A stretch of 64,000 bases of DNA from Methylobacterium sp. W2 (GTDB lineage Bacteria > Pseudomonadota > Alphaproteobacteria > Rhizobiales > Beijerinckiaceae), in NCBI RefSeq assembly GCF_020662345.1, contig NZ_VMOA01000009.1, forward strand, positions 1-64,000, in the 5' to 3' direction. How positions within the stretch are numbered: position 1 is the stretch's first letter; the number at the start of each line of letters is the position of its first letter. This document shows positions 55,968-64,000 of the stretch, one piece after another. The notes beneath the pieces are model-generated. The model worked only from the letters and a program-made list of their open reading frames with translations, was not told where the DNA came from and searched no databases. Made by a program: the position numbers and the translations under genes.

Positions 55968-56651
55968 ATGGCTGAAGGTCGTTTCGTCTCCTACCTCCGG
56001 GTTAGCACCAAGCGGCAGGGCGACAGCGGTCTCGGCCTGGAGGGACAGCGCAAGGCAGTCACTGACTTCCTCAATGGTGGTGCCTGGTCGCTGGTCACCG
56101 AGGTGGTGGAAGTCGAGAGCGGCAAGCGCAACGACAGGCCAAAGCTCACCGAGGCCCTGCGCCTGTGCCGCCTCCACAACGCCACCCTGGTGATCGCGAA
56201 GCTGGATCGGTTGAGCCGCGATGCCCATTTCCTCCTTGGGCTTCAGCGGGCCGGTGTGTGCTTCGTCGCGGCCGACATGCCTGAAGCCAATGAGATGGTA
56301 GTCGGGATCATGGCGGTGGTAGCGCAGGCGGAGCGGAAGATGATCTCTTCCCGGACCAAGGTCGCGCTCGCAGCGGCGAAGGAGCGGGGCGTTAAGCTCG
56401 GTGGACCGACCCACCACCTCCCGGCACAGGCCGGCAAGGCAGCGGCGGCATCCGCATCCATCCGGTCCGGCAGGGCGCAGTCCCGCGCCGACGATCTTGC
56501 GAGGGACATCGCCGAGCTGCGCACTGAAGGCGCCGTATCCCTCCGGGACTTGGCGGCAGGTCTCGGCCAGCGTGGCCTAACCACCCCGAGGGGCACAGCA
56601 TGGACGGCCACCGCTGTGCGGCGTGTCCTGACTAGGATCGAAGCGGCATAG
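55968..56651 (+). CDS. Serine recombinase (resolvase/invertase type)
   Basis: A 227-residue small serine recombinase. The catalytic segment is VSYLRVSTKRQGDSGLGLEGQ with Ser13 as nucleophile. KLDRLSRDAHFLLGL and AQAERKMISSRTKVALAAAKERG are the usual downstream motifs. A C-terminal helix-turn-helix (RDLAAGLGQRGLTTPRGTAWTATAVRRVL) is present. It could resolve dimers, invert a segment or serve as a second integration enzyme. ATG 55953 is an alternative start. A damaged copy of its C-terminal region follows. Confidence 0.9.
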   Translation: MAEGRFVSYLRVSTKRQGDSGLGLEGQRKAVTDFLNGGAWSLVTEVVEVESGKRNDRPKLTEALRLCRLHNATLVIAKLDRLSRDAHFLLGLQRAGVCFVAADMPEANEMVVGIMAVVAQAERKMISSRTKVALAAAKERGVKLGGPTHHLPAQAGKAAAASASIRSGRAQSRADDLARDIAELRTEGAVSLRDLAAGLGQRGLTTPRGTAWTATAVRRVLTRIEAA

Positions 56652-56689
56652 CCTGCCGATATCCGAGGGTATGCCCGCCCCCAGCCCTC

Positions 56690-56911
56690 GCCAGAAAGCC
56701 GGCGGCGGCCACCTTTTTGATCCGTTCAGGTAAGGCGCAGTCCCGTGCGAATGTTCTCGCCGGACACATTGCCGAACTGCGCTCCTTCTTTGCGGATCTG
56801 ACGATTAGGCGGGGTCATCGCGGCAAAGCCACCCCAATAGGTACTGGCTGGATCCTCGAGGCAGTGAGGCGGGTGCAGGAAAAGATACAAGCGAGGGATC
56901 TGACCGGATAG
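56690..56911 (+). pseudogene. Decayed partial copy of the serine recombinase C-terminus
   Basis: IRSGKAQSRANVLAGHIAELR followed later by GTGWILEAVRRVQEKIQA aligns with the last 60 residues of the upstream recombinase (IRSGRAQSRADDLARDIAELR, GTAWTATAVRRVLTRIEA). The catalytic domain is absent and there is no start signal. It is the remnant of a tandem relative, left by recombination. Approximate ends. Confidence 0.7.
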
Positions 56912-56994
56912 TTTCAATACCCCCTAGCGCGCCCATTCTGTAGCTTGAAGTTCGATGCTTATACCCGTAGGCTCCCTTCAAACGGGGTGGATAG

Positions 56995-59241
56995 ATGCTG
57001 AAGAAATTTAAGGCCATTGAAGAAATTGGCCGTTTTTCTAAGCTTACGCAACGCGCAGAACCGTTCACGAAGCTTTCCCTGATATTTGGAAGAAATGGAT
57101 ACGGTAAAAGCACGCTGTGTGCAATTTTGCGATCTGCGTCCGAACTTAATTCTAGCCACATTACTACACGTAAACGTCTTAGTGCCGTCAACGACCCGCG
57201 CGTAGAAACTTTATGGGGGTCAAGCACTACATTCTCATATAGCATCGAAAAGTGGAATGCTTGTCCCGGCACTGTTCATATATTTGATCAAGAATACGTC
57301 GCCAGGAACCTTCACGTAGGCGACAGTGTAACCAGAGATAATAAGCGAAGCCTGCTGCCGATAGTTTTAGGTGATCAGGGAGTGCTATTAGCGGATGAAG
57401 TTTTAAAACTCGACAAAGAGCAGCGCGAAGTTGACGACGAACGTAAGCGGTTGTCTCGACAGATAATGTTGAAATGCCGTGGAATTTTGGAGAAAGAAGT
57501 CTCGGCATTCTGCAAAGCGGAAGTCCCACCTGACGTGGAAGCTAAAATAGACGCGGCCGCACGTCGAGTAGAGCTAAACAAACAGGCTACGGTCGTAAAG
57601 CAAAAGAAGAACATACGCCTAATTGCGATTGGAAACATTGCTGATACAGAGAAAGTTCTGTCTGAAAGCATAGATGGCATTGCGGAGAATGCCACGCAGC
57701 TTATTACCAAACACATTGAGACCCACCAGCTCGGTGCGAAGGCACATGCTTGGCTCGAATATGGGACCACGCACGCACCCGAAGGGCATTGTCCTTACTG
57801 TGCTCAGGCAACCTCAGGCGTTCCCTTGGTCGCCGCATATCAAGTGTTTTTTAGCGATGAAGTCAAAGCACTAAAGACCCGCGTCGATGAATTATGGAAT
57901 TCTGCGGATGCTCTATTACCAGAAAAGCTGTCTGAACTGATCACAAACAATAACGCTGACTTTGCGTATTGGGTAAAAATCTGTGATATTCCAACAGAGC
58001 CTACGATCATACCATCCGACATTGCCAGCATTGGCGCTTCAATGATCAGACTGAAGGAAATTATTGAAGAGAAGCGGCGAAATATTCTTGAGCCTTTAAA
58101 GATGGGCGAGGATGCTTCATCCATTACGTGCGCAATTGAGAGCATCCAATGCTATAACAACGATGTATTGAAATGCAACTCGGTTATAGACGAAGCACGA
58201 ACCGATACAGCCCAAGGAGACCTAAGCAAACTTGAGGTCACCCATGAAAAATGGCTTGCCATGGGTATGAGGAGTGAAGAGGAAGTCAAAGTTTTGATTG
58301 CCGCGTTTATCGCCGCAGAAAATCGGCTGGCAGACATCAAAAAGGAGAAAATCACGGCGCAAACAGCACTTACCTCCTACACCAAAAAAACGATGGCTGC
58401 CCGGCAGATCGCCTTAAACAAGCTCCTTTCAGATTTTGGGGCGAACTTCCGAGTTGTGGATGCTGAAACAACTTTTATTGGTCGCGAACCAAATACCGAG
58501 TTCGCAATTGAGATAGGTACGCACAAAGTAAAGGCGGGGGAAAAATCGAAAATTGACCCGTGCTTCAAGACAGTACTAAGCACTGGCGACAAAACGACAT
58601 TAGCACTCGCATTTTTTATCTCACAGATTGAAGCGGACCCCAAACTCGACACAGCAGTGATAGTATTTGATGATCCTTTCAGCAGCCAAGATTTGGACAG
58701 ACAGTTTCAAACTTCGAGCCACATCCGTTCTATATGTGAAAATTCCTGTCAGACTATTGTATTATCTCATGATCCTCGTTTTCTACAATTGATCGAAAAG
58801 AACGCCAATAATGCTATAACGTCGACATACCAGCTGCAATGCAGCGACGAAGGAATAGGTTTTATAGAGCGCTGGTCAAGCGCCGATGAATTAAAATCTC
58901 TGTATCTACAGCAGTCAGAAATAATAAGAGAATATGCTAGCCATAAAAAACTTCTGAAGGGTCAAAGCCTTAATAGCATTCATCAATGCATTCGTCCGTT
59001 CATGGAGGATTATCTTCGGCTTCGTTTTCCAGGACGGTTCGCAGATCAAGCCCATATTTTCGAGATGGCGAATGCAGTTCGAGATGCTGGTCCAACTGAT
59101 CCACTCGCAACCTCTGTATCCGACCTTTTTGCTCTGAATGAATATACGCGATCAAATATGCATGGTGGCGGAAACCCTCCTACTGAGGTTGAGTTACGTG
59201 CTCATTGTCAAAAGGTCGTCTCAATTGTTGGCAGCTACTGA
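56995..59241 (+). CDS. AAA_13-family ATPase resembling RloC/PrrC anticodon nucleases
   Basis: A 748-residue protein with an ABC-type ATPase split by coiled coil. Walker A GRNGYGKST lies at 32-40, signature-like VLSTGDKTTLAL at 527-538, Walker B VIVFDDPFSSQD at 555-566, and a switch His in VLSHDPRF. Between them, coiled coil surrounds GHCPYC (Cys266, Cys269), a zinc-hook-like turn as in RloC. The C-terminal domain has R667-x3-E671 (RPFME) and His723 (RSNMHGG), the same order of residues as the nuclease triad of PrrC/RloC. The gene is AT-rich with foreign codon use. Defence by tRNA cleavage is a strong hypothesis, not shown. Confidence 0.78.
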   Translation: MLKKFKAIEEIGRFSKLTQRAEPFTKLSLIFGRNGYGKSTLCAILRSASELNSSHITTRKRLSAVNDPRVETLWGSSTTFSYSIEKWNACPGTVHIFDQEYVARNLHVGDSVTRDNKRSLLPIVLGDQGVLLADEVLKLDKEQREVDDERKRLSRQIMLKCRGILEKEVSAFCKAEVPPDVEAKIDAAARRVELNKQATVVKQKKNIRLIAIGNIADTEKVLSESIDGIAENATQLITKHIETHQLGAKAHAWLEYGTTHAPEGHCPYCAQATSGVPLVAAYQVFFSDEVKALKTRVDELWNSADALLPEKLSELITNNNADFAYWVKICDIPTEPTIIPSDIASIGASMIRLKEIIEEKRRNILEPLKMGEDASSITCAIESIQCYNNDVLKCNSVIDEARTDTAQGDLSKLEVTHEKWLAMGMRSEEEVKVLIAAFIAAENRLADIKKEKITAQTALTSYTKKTMAARQIALNKLLSDFGANFRVVDAETTFIGREPNTEFAIEIGTHKVKAGEKSKIDPCFKTVLSTGDKTTLALAFFISQIEADPKLDTAVIVFDDPFSSQDLDRQFQTSSHIRSICENSCQTIVLSHDPRFLQLIEKNANNAITSTYQLQCSDEGIGFIERWSSADELKSLYLQQSEIIREYASHKKLLKGQSLNSIHQCIRPFMEDYLRLRFPGRFADQAHIFEMANAVRDAGPTDPLATSVSDLFALNEYTRSNMHGGGNPPTEVELRAHCQKVVSIVGSY

Positions 59242-59392
59242 ACATTGAATATTTCTCTCGATATGCTCGATAAAAATTTGCCGTCCCACCGAGGGATGGT
59301 AGCGCAATAAATTGAAGGTCTATCCTCTAAAATCCTTTAAGCGATCTGTATCAATAGCCACATTAACTCCAGGATCGACTGGAGATAATACG

Positions 59393-59800
59393 ATGAACAT
59401 TCCTGCCCCAACACCCTCGATCAACATTAAGATCAGCGAGACGCCCACCGAGATCACCATGTTCTTCGGCCGCTTGCATGAGCTGGCCGAGCTGGTCGGC
59501 TCCTTCGAACAGCTGCCGAACCTCGATTTCGACGCCTCCACTCGTGCCGCCGCGCTGGAAATCTGTCTCGCTCCTCGCGATGCGCTCGGCCGCCGCACCG
59601 ACGACGAGCCGGTGAGCCTGTACGATCTCACGATTTCTGACGGTGAAGCCCTCCTCGACTGGATGCGGGCGCACCTCTCGGATTTTTTGCTCGGTCGGCT
59701 GGAGAAGCATCTGGCCAACCTCACGAGCAACGCGGAGCGACTGACGGGTGTCGGGTCCTCTCTGAGTGGCTTGGCGGTCTCAGCTTCCACGACACCATAA
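59393..59800 (+). CDS. Phage tail assembly chaperone (gpG-like)
   Basis: A 135-residue protein immediately before the tape-measure gene, the expected place of the tail chaperone. It starts at ATG 59393 with GGAG ten bases upstream. The acidic/helical body (TEITMFFGRLHELAELVGSF, LYDLTISDGEALLDWMRAHL) has no catalytic motif. A heptamer T TTT TTG occurs near codons 98-99, and the -1 frame is open from there through the next small gene. Identity rests on position and context more than on sequence. Confidence 0.62.
   Translation: MNIPAPTPSINIKISETPTEITMFFGRLHELAELVGSFEQLPNLDFDASTRAAALEICLAPRDALGRRTDDEPVSLYDLTISDGEALLDWMRAHLSDFLLGRLEKHLANLTSNAERLTGVGSSLSGLAVSASTTP
59683..59689 (+). promoter_or_regulatory. 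Candidate -1 ribosomal frameshift site (T TTT TTG)
   Basis: In the chaperone frame the bases read GAT TTT TTG, an ideal X-XXY-YYZ slippery heptamer. Slipping back one base gives a frame with no stop until 60039, making a fusion of about 215 residues, like lambda gpGT. Against it, the chaperone frame keeps normal third-position bias for another 25 codons or so. Confidence 0.42.
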
Positions 59801-59829
59801 TCTTCACGCTCGGCGCCAAGCCGAGCGCG

Positions 59830-60039
59830 ATGCGTGCCGTGTACTGGTCACACACCTTCGAAGATCTGATCCTGCTGACCGACCTAAAGGTCCAATTCGA
59901 GATGGTGAAGGCCATGTCCTTCACTGAGAGCCTTCTTTTCACAGCTGGCCAGATCTTCGGAGCGAAACAGTCCAGCGCGGCGAAAGACCTCAACAGCGTG
60001 TCTGACATGCAAGCCTTCATGGGGGCCATCAATGGCTGA
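59830..60039 (+). CDS. Second tail chaperone segment (gpT-like), probably made by frameshift
   Basis: From ATG 59830 this frame encodes 69 residues (WSHTFEDLILLTDLKVQFEM, QAFMGAING), but coding character begins about 55-70 bases further upstream (LGGLSFHDTIIFTLGAKPS) without a start codon. It is in the -1 frame relative to the chaperone gene and its end overlaps the tape-measure start by eight bases. That is the geometry of G/GT chaperone pairs, so it is more likely expressed as a fusion than alone. Confidence 0.55.
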   Translation: MRAVYWSHTFEDLILLTDLKVQFEMVKAMSFTESLLFTAGQIFGAKQSSAAKDLNSVSDMQAFMGAING

Positions 60040-63000
60040 CGGCACCGAAATCGAAGTCGGCATCAGCTTGGACGATGCCGCGCTGAATGCCAGCCTTGCC
60101 CGCACCGCGCAGGGGGTGCGTGAGGCTGTCCTGGCCGCGCGTGGTCTCACGGACCAGTTTGCGGCCACGGTGCGCAGCGTGGACCCGCTCCTCACCTCGG
60201 TGACCACCCTCCGCCGGGAGCTGGCAGCGGCCCCGCTCCAGACCGCCCTCCGGGAACAGCTCCGCACCGCCGAAGCCGACCTTCGGGCCGCGACCGCTGC
60301 GCTGACAGCCGCCCGCGCCGCCGCGTCGGCACCCACCCCGGCATCAGGATCGGGCGGTAGCTCGGGCCAGGGCGGTCCTGGCGGCGTCCCGCCTCTCACC
60401 CCTGGTGGTTCACCAGGGAGTGGAGCCGGTGGCGGCCAGGGTGCCGGTGGTGCCGGCGGCCTGTTCCCGCTCCAGGCGCAGATCGCAGCCAACTACGCTA
60501 CCATCGGTGCCGGGATCACGGTGCTGCGCGCCGGGCTGAAGGACATCGCCGAGTTCGATGACAAGCTCCGCCAGTTCCAGGCGATCACCGAGACCACCAA
60601 CACCGAGATGGTCACCTTCCGGGACCGGCTCCTGGACGTGGCCGCGACCTCCCGCTTCTCGGTCACCGAGCTGGCCGCCGTCTCGATCCAGCTCGGCCAG
60701 ATCGGCCTCTCGGCCCGAGGCGTCGGCCAGACGCTGAAGCCGGTCCTCGATCTCGCCGCCGCGTCCGGGTCCACCCTCCAGCAATCGGTGGAGGCCATCA
60801 CCTCGGTGCTCGGCGCCTACAATCTGGAGGCCTCGCGCTCCGGCGACGTGGCGGACGTGTTCGTGGGTGCCCTGAACCGCACCAAGCTCGGGATGGAACA
60901 GCTCCAGCTTGGTGTCTCCTATGCCGCCAACGTGGCCCGAGACAGCGGGGTGTCCTTCACCGAGCTGACGGCGGCGCTCGGCGGCATGGCGCAGGCCGGC
61001 ATCCGCTCGGGTTCGACGCTCGGCACCGGCCTGCGCCAGTTCTTCCAGGAGTTCACCGCCCCCACCGACAAGCTGAAGGACGGCCTGCGCCAGGTCGGCC
61101 TGTCCATGGCGGACGTGGACCTCCGGGCCAACGGTCTCATCGGCGTTATCGAGAACCTGCGCCGGGCCGGCTTCGGTACGGCCGAGGCCCTGCGATCTCT
61201 GGACCTCCGGGCGGCCTCCGCGTTCTCGGCCATGCTTGGCCAGCTCGACACCATCCGCCAGCTCGGCGGCGACCTCACCCTGTCCAACGCGGCGGCCGAG
61301 GGCGCGGCAAAGGCGAATGAAAGCCTCACCGCGTCCTTGACGCGCTTCGGCAACGTCTCCTTCGCGCTCCTGGACCGGAGCCTCCGGCCGATGGTCACCG
61401 GCCTCACCAACGCGGTGGATGGGGCAGCGGCCCTGGCCGAGGCGGCCGGCAAGCTCGGCATCGTGCTCCCCGTGGTCGGCACCGGCCTCGGGGCCATCGC
61501 GGTGGCCGCCGCCGGCCTGCGTCTCGGAACGCTTGCGGCCAGTCTCGCCCCGCTCCTGGCCGGTCTCGCCAATCCGGCGGTGCTCGCCCTCGCAGCGGCC
61601 GGCGCGGCCATCGGTGGCGGCGTTTACCTTGCCCGGATCATTTCCGACACCGAGCGCGCGAAGGATGCGCTGGACCAGGTGCGGGCCGTCCGCAACGAGG
61701 TGCTGGCCCAACAGCAATCCATCGAGACCGGTATCAGCGGGGTGGACCAGCAGCTCGGCATCCTGATGGAGCGCCGGGAGAAGCTGAACGCCGATCCGGT
61801 CCTGCGCCGCAACGTCATCTTAGAAGCCCAGAAGGCGTTCGGGGATCTCGGCCTCTCGATCTCGGCCAATGCCGCGTCGATTGACGAACTGGTGGCCGCC
61901 TATCACCGCCTGCGCACCGAGCTTCAGTCCCAAAACACCGAACTCCTACAGCGCCAGTTCGCGGTCACCGCGAAGGAGCTGGACGCCTTGGTTACCAAGG
62001 GTCGGGTGGACCGGCGCGGCGCGGACCAGCGCATCACGGATGCACTCGGTGCCGATGCCGGGCCGAGCGTGGCACTCGGCATGGAAGGCGCGATCATCCC
62101 GGATGCGCCGCGCGCCACCGACGACCAAATGCTCCAGCGTGCTGGCCTGTCAGCCCTGAAGCCGCTTCTGGACGTGATCCGCAACCCGGCCTCGCTCGGC
62201 CAGGACGATCCGCTCGGGGTATCGCGCTATCAGCAGATCATCCTGGACCAGCGCCAGCGGCTGGAGCGCGAGGCCGCGCCCCTGCGCCTGGACGCATCGG
62301 ACCCGCGCCGCCTGGCGGCCATCACCGACACCTTGGACAAGCTCGACAAGATCGCGGTGCTGTTCTCGGATGCGGTGAAGACCAACGCCGGAACCATCGC
62401 GGCACAGGGCAAGCTCACCGAGCTGGACGCGCGAGCCAACGTCTCGCGGCTTCGGCAGGCCCCGGAGTTCCAGGCGTTCGGACAGCGGAGTGCCGACCTC
62501 CAGGCCGGGCTGGCCGAGCGGAGCCGGGCCATGGAAGGCAACCGGAGCCTGTCCGGCACCGAGAAGAAGGACGGCATCGTCGCCGCGATCCGGGACACGC
62601 AAGCCGAGGCCGCGCGCCTGGAGGCGGAGTTCAGCACCTACCTGGACAGCCAAAAGGCGGCTGGTGCCGCCGACAAGACGGTCACCGAGGCCGGCGCCCG
62701 GATCACCGACCAGCTGAAGAGCCTACGCCGGGGCGTGACGAAGGAGCTGGACGAGATCGCGGCCTCGATCCGCCCGGACCTCACGCGCGAGCTACAGGCC
62801 GAGCGGAAGAACACCTCCGCGCAGATCGACACGCTGATGAAGCGGGCCGGCACCACCCGAGACACGGCTGGGCCGGCCGAGATCGAGGCGCAGGTGATGG
62901 CCCTGGTCGAGCGCCAGCGCGGCATCGCCCGGAAGCTGATCGAGGCCGAGACCGCCAACCCGGATGAGGTGGACAGCCGGCCCGAGCTGAAGGAGCGGCT

Positions 63001-64000
63001 GGCGCAGGCCAATGAGGAGCTGGACGCGCGCCTGGCCGGCTACACCGACCGCGTGGCGGAGGCCCGGAAGCGGATCACCGAGAGCCTGCTAGCATCGCAG
63101 GAACGAGCGCTCGGTCGACAGAAGGCTGTCGTGGATGCGCAGGTGGCGCAGCTCGATAAGCAGATACGCGACCCGGCCACCACCGTGGACAAGGCGGCCG
63201 AGCTGGCCGCGAAGGTCCGCGACCTCCTTCAGCAGGGCATCGACATCGTGGACCGGCAGGCCAGCCTGCGCCTGGCCCGCGAGGCCGTCACGGCGCCGAC
63301 CGGCTTCAATCGCGCCCCCGCTCTTGGTGAGGAGGCCAACGCCGTCGCCCGCCAGGTGGCGGACGCGGCCGAGGGTGCCGGCCGGAATGATCGGCTTCGC
63401 ACGCTCCTCCGGTTCGGCTCCTTCGAGAGCGATTTCAACCCGCAGGCCGTCAGCTCGACGGGCGCAAAGGGCGTTTTCCAGTTCACCAAGGGCACGGCCG
63501 GCGACTACGGCCTGGCCGACCCCACCAACGTGGCGCAGTCGGCCCTGGCCGCGATCCGGTACTTCGACGCGATTGATAAGACCCTCCGGGGCAAGGGCCT
63601 GAACCTCTCGGATGACAACCGGTATGTCCTCTATAATCAGGGCGAGACTGGCGGCTCGGCGCTCCTGGCCAACCCGACGATGAACGCCGTCCAGGCGCTC
63701 CTCGACGTGGGCGTGGAGGCTCGGAAGGCCGCGCAGGCGATCACCGCCAATGGCGGTCGTGAGGGCGACAGCTCGGCCGAATTCACCAACAGGCTGTTGG
63801 CCGCCTTCAACGCCAAGGCCACCAGGGCCGACCGCCTAGTGACACCCACCGGGGAAGCCTTGGACGAAGGTGAGGCCGCCGGCCGGAAGGCTCGGGCCGA
63901 GGCCGCGACCACCGAGGAGGGCAACGCTCGCGCGATCCGCCAGAAGCGCCTGGCCCTCCAGCAACGGCAGCTCGCTCGGGATGAGCAGGGCCTGTCCGAC
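60032..64000 (+). CDS. Phage tail tape-measure protein with lytic transglycosylase domain, 3' part missing
   Basis: The frame from ATG 60032 is open for 1,323 codons to the right edge. After a Gly/Ser-rich linker (about 95-135) comes a TP901-type tape-measure core at about 160-350 (QLGQIGLSARGVGQTL, LGGMAQAGIRSGSTLG). A hydrophobic segment (about 480-530) and long Ala/Glu/Arg-rich coiled coils follow. An SLT domain starts near residue 1125 (FESDFNPQAVSSTGAKGVFQF; Glu1132 is the likely catalytic acid). The protein sets tail length and its muralytic domain helps DNA entry. The length implies a siphophage-like tail well over 150 nm if each residue spans about 0.15 nm. Confidence 0.88.
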   Translation, partial: MADGTEIEVGISLDDAALNASLARTAQGVREAVLAARGLTDQFAATVRSVDPLLTSVTTLRRELAAAPLQTALREQLRTAEADLRAATAALTAARAAASAPTPASGSGGSSGQGGPGGVPPLTPGGSPGSGAGGGQGAGGAGGLFPLQAQIAANYATIGAGITVLRAGLKDIAEFDDKLRQFQAITETTNTEMVTFRDRLLDVAATSRFSVTELAAVSIQLGQIGLSARGVGQTLKPVLDLAAASGSTLQQSVEAITSVLGAYNLEASRSGDVADVFVGALNRTKLGMEQLQLGVSYAANVARDSGVSFTELTAALGGMAQAGIRSGSTLGTGLRQFFQEFTAPTDKLKDGLRQVGLSMADVDLRANGLIGVIENLRRAGFGTAEALRSLDLRAASAFSAMLGQLDTIRQLGGDLTLSNAAAEGAAKANESLTASLTRFGNVSFALLDRSLRPMVTGLTNAVDGAAALAEAAGKLGIVLPVVGTGLGAIAVAAAGLRLGTLAASLAPLLAGLANPAVLALAAAGAAIGGGVYLARIISDTERAKDALDQVRAVRNEVLAQQQSIETGISGVDQQLGILMERREKLNADPVLRRNVILEAQKAFGDLGLSISANAASIDELVAAYHRLRTELQSQNTELLQRQFAVTAKELDALVTKGRVDRRGADQRITDALGADAGPSVALGMEGAIIPDAPRATDDQMLQRAGLSALKPLLDVIRNPASLGQDDPLGVSRYQQIILDQRQRLEREAAPLRLDASDPRRLAAITDTLDKLDKIAVLFSDAVKTNAGTIAAQGKLTELDARANVSRLRQAPEFQAFGQRSADLQAGLAERSRAMEGNRSLSGTEKKDGIVAAIRDTQAEAARLEAEFSTYLDSQKAAGAADKTVTEAGARITDQLKSLRRGVTKELDEIAASIRPDLTRELQAERKNTSAQIDTLMKRAGTTRDTAGPAEIEAQVMALVERQRGIARKLIEAETANPDEVDSRPELKERLAQANEELDARLAGYTDRVAEARKRITESLLASQERALGRQKAVVDAQVAQLDKQIRDPATTVDKAAELAAKVRDLLQQGIDIVDRQASLRLAREAVTAPTGFNRAPALGEEANAVARQVADAAEGAGRNDRLRTLLRFGSFESDFNPQAVSSTGAKGVFQFTKGTAGDYGLADPTNVAQSALAAIRYFDAIDKTLRGKGLNLSDDNRYVLYNQGETGGSALLANPTMNAVQALLDVGVEARKAAQAITANGGREGDSSAEFTNRLLAAFNAKATRADRLVTPTGEALDEGEAAGRKARAEAATTEEGNARAIRQKRLALQQRQLARDEQGLSD

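Larger units (their letters stand above)
49339..64000. mobile_element. Integrated element at a tRNA-Val site (prophage or phage-satellite-like), right end outside the window
   Basis: The element begins at a tRNA-Val 3' fragment next to an integrase. It carries an AlpA-like regulator, a primase-helicase with a likely origin, a serine recombinase, two AT-rich cargo genes and phage tail genes. Base composition shifts at several borders, notably in the DUF2971 and AAA_13 genes. No terminase, portal or capsid gene is seen before the tail module. The right attachment site and intact tRNA-Val are expected beyond 64,000. Confidence 0.82.

Noticed and set aside
60410-61717. Minus-strand 435-codon open frame opposite the tape-measure gene
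   Set aside because: The plus frame is open to the window edge and carries recognisable tape-measure and SLT motifs; the minus frame is its shadow.

Overview
The window is GC-rich chromosomal DNA, most likely from an alphaproteobacterium of the Hyphomicrobiales; Methylobacteriaceae is my best guess. Pointers are an HWE-family histidine kinase, a CTCATCCTGAG-type intergenic repeat familiar from that order, PheS/PheT, L33, L20 and L35 of alphaproteobacterial type, and third positions strongly biased to G or C. No rRNA genes or CRISPR arrays were seen. The taxonomic call is inference from gene content, since there is no 16S gene to check.

Bases 1-49,300 are ordinary chromosome. A minus-strand catabolic operon (1-5,053) encodes an amidohydrolase, a kynurenine-formamidase-like hydrolase and the large and FAD subunits of a xanthine-dehydrogenase/CO-dehydrogenase-type enzyme. 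A divergent MarR regulator and a palindromic operator candidate lie beside it. A gene-poor stretch with a transposase scrap and tRNA-Ser(GCT) follows. Next come a glycosyltransferase, an acyl-CoA synthetase, a soluble chemoreceptor, an HWE kinase overlapping a SelW-like protein, LemA with two TPM proteins, CstA with its YbdD partner, a DUF898/M48 protease pair, an RND pump with its adaptor, an MFS carrier and L33. After these are stress-type proteins, an RTX protein, glutathione reductase, a YdeP-type molybdoenzyme, a free-standing sigma-1.1-like protein, type II DAHP synthase, a 28-residue membrane peptide, a NUDIX/DUF983 pair, RNase R, an FMN reductase and a SEC-C protein. The last part is a translation cluster (pheT, pheS, rplT, rpmI). 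Between pheS and pheT sit a HEPN/UPF0332 protein and a small partner.

From about 49,339 to the right edge lies an integrated element. Its left junction is a 3' fragment of tRNA-Val (anticodon TAC) followed by a tyrosine integrase. Then come an AT-rich DUF2971 gene, an AlpA-like regulator, a second small regulator, a primase-helicase followed by a likely iteron-type origin, a serine recombinase with a decayed partial copy, and an AT-rich AAA_13 ATPase resembling the RloC/PrrC anticodon nucleases. The element then runs straight into siphophage tail genes: a tail chaperone with a possible -1 frameshift extension, and a very long tape-measure protein with a lytic transglycosylase domain that leaves the window. 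The int-alpA-primase order recalls phage-inducible islands, while the tail genes recall a prophage; no terminase, portal or capsid gene is visible here.

The strongest leads are: the element's unusual layout; the RloC-like ATPase with a CPYC hook and an R-x3-E...H signature; the inverted iteron arrays; the tail-chaperone frameshift; and the HEPN pair inside the pheST operon.
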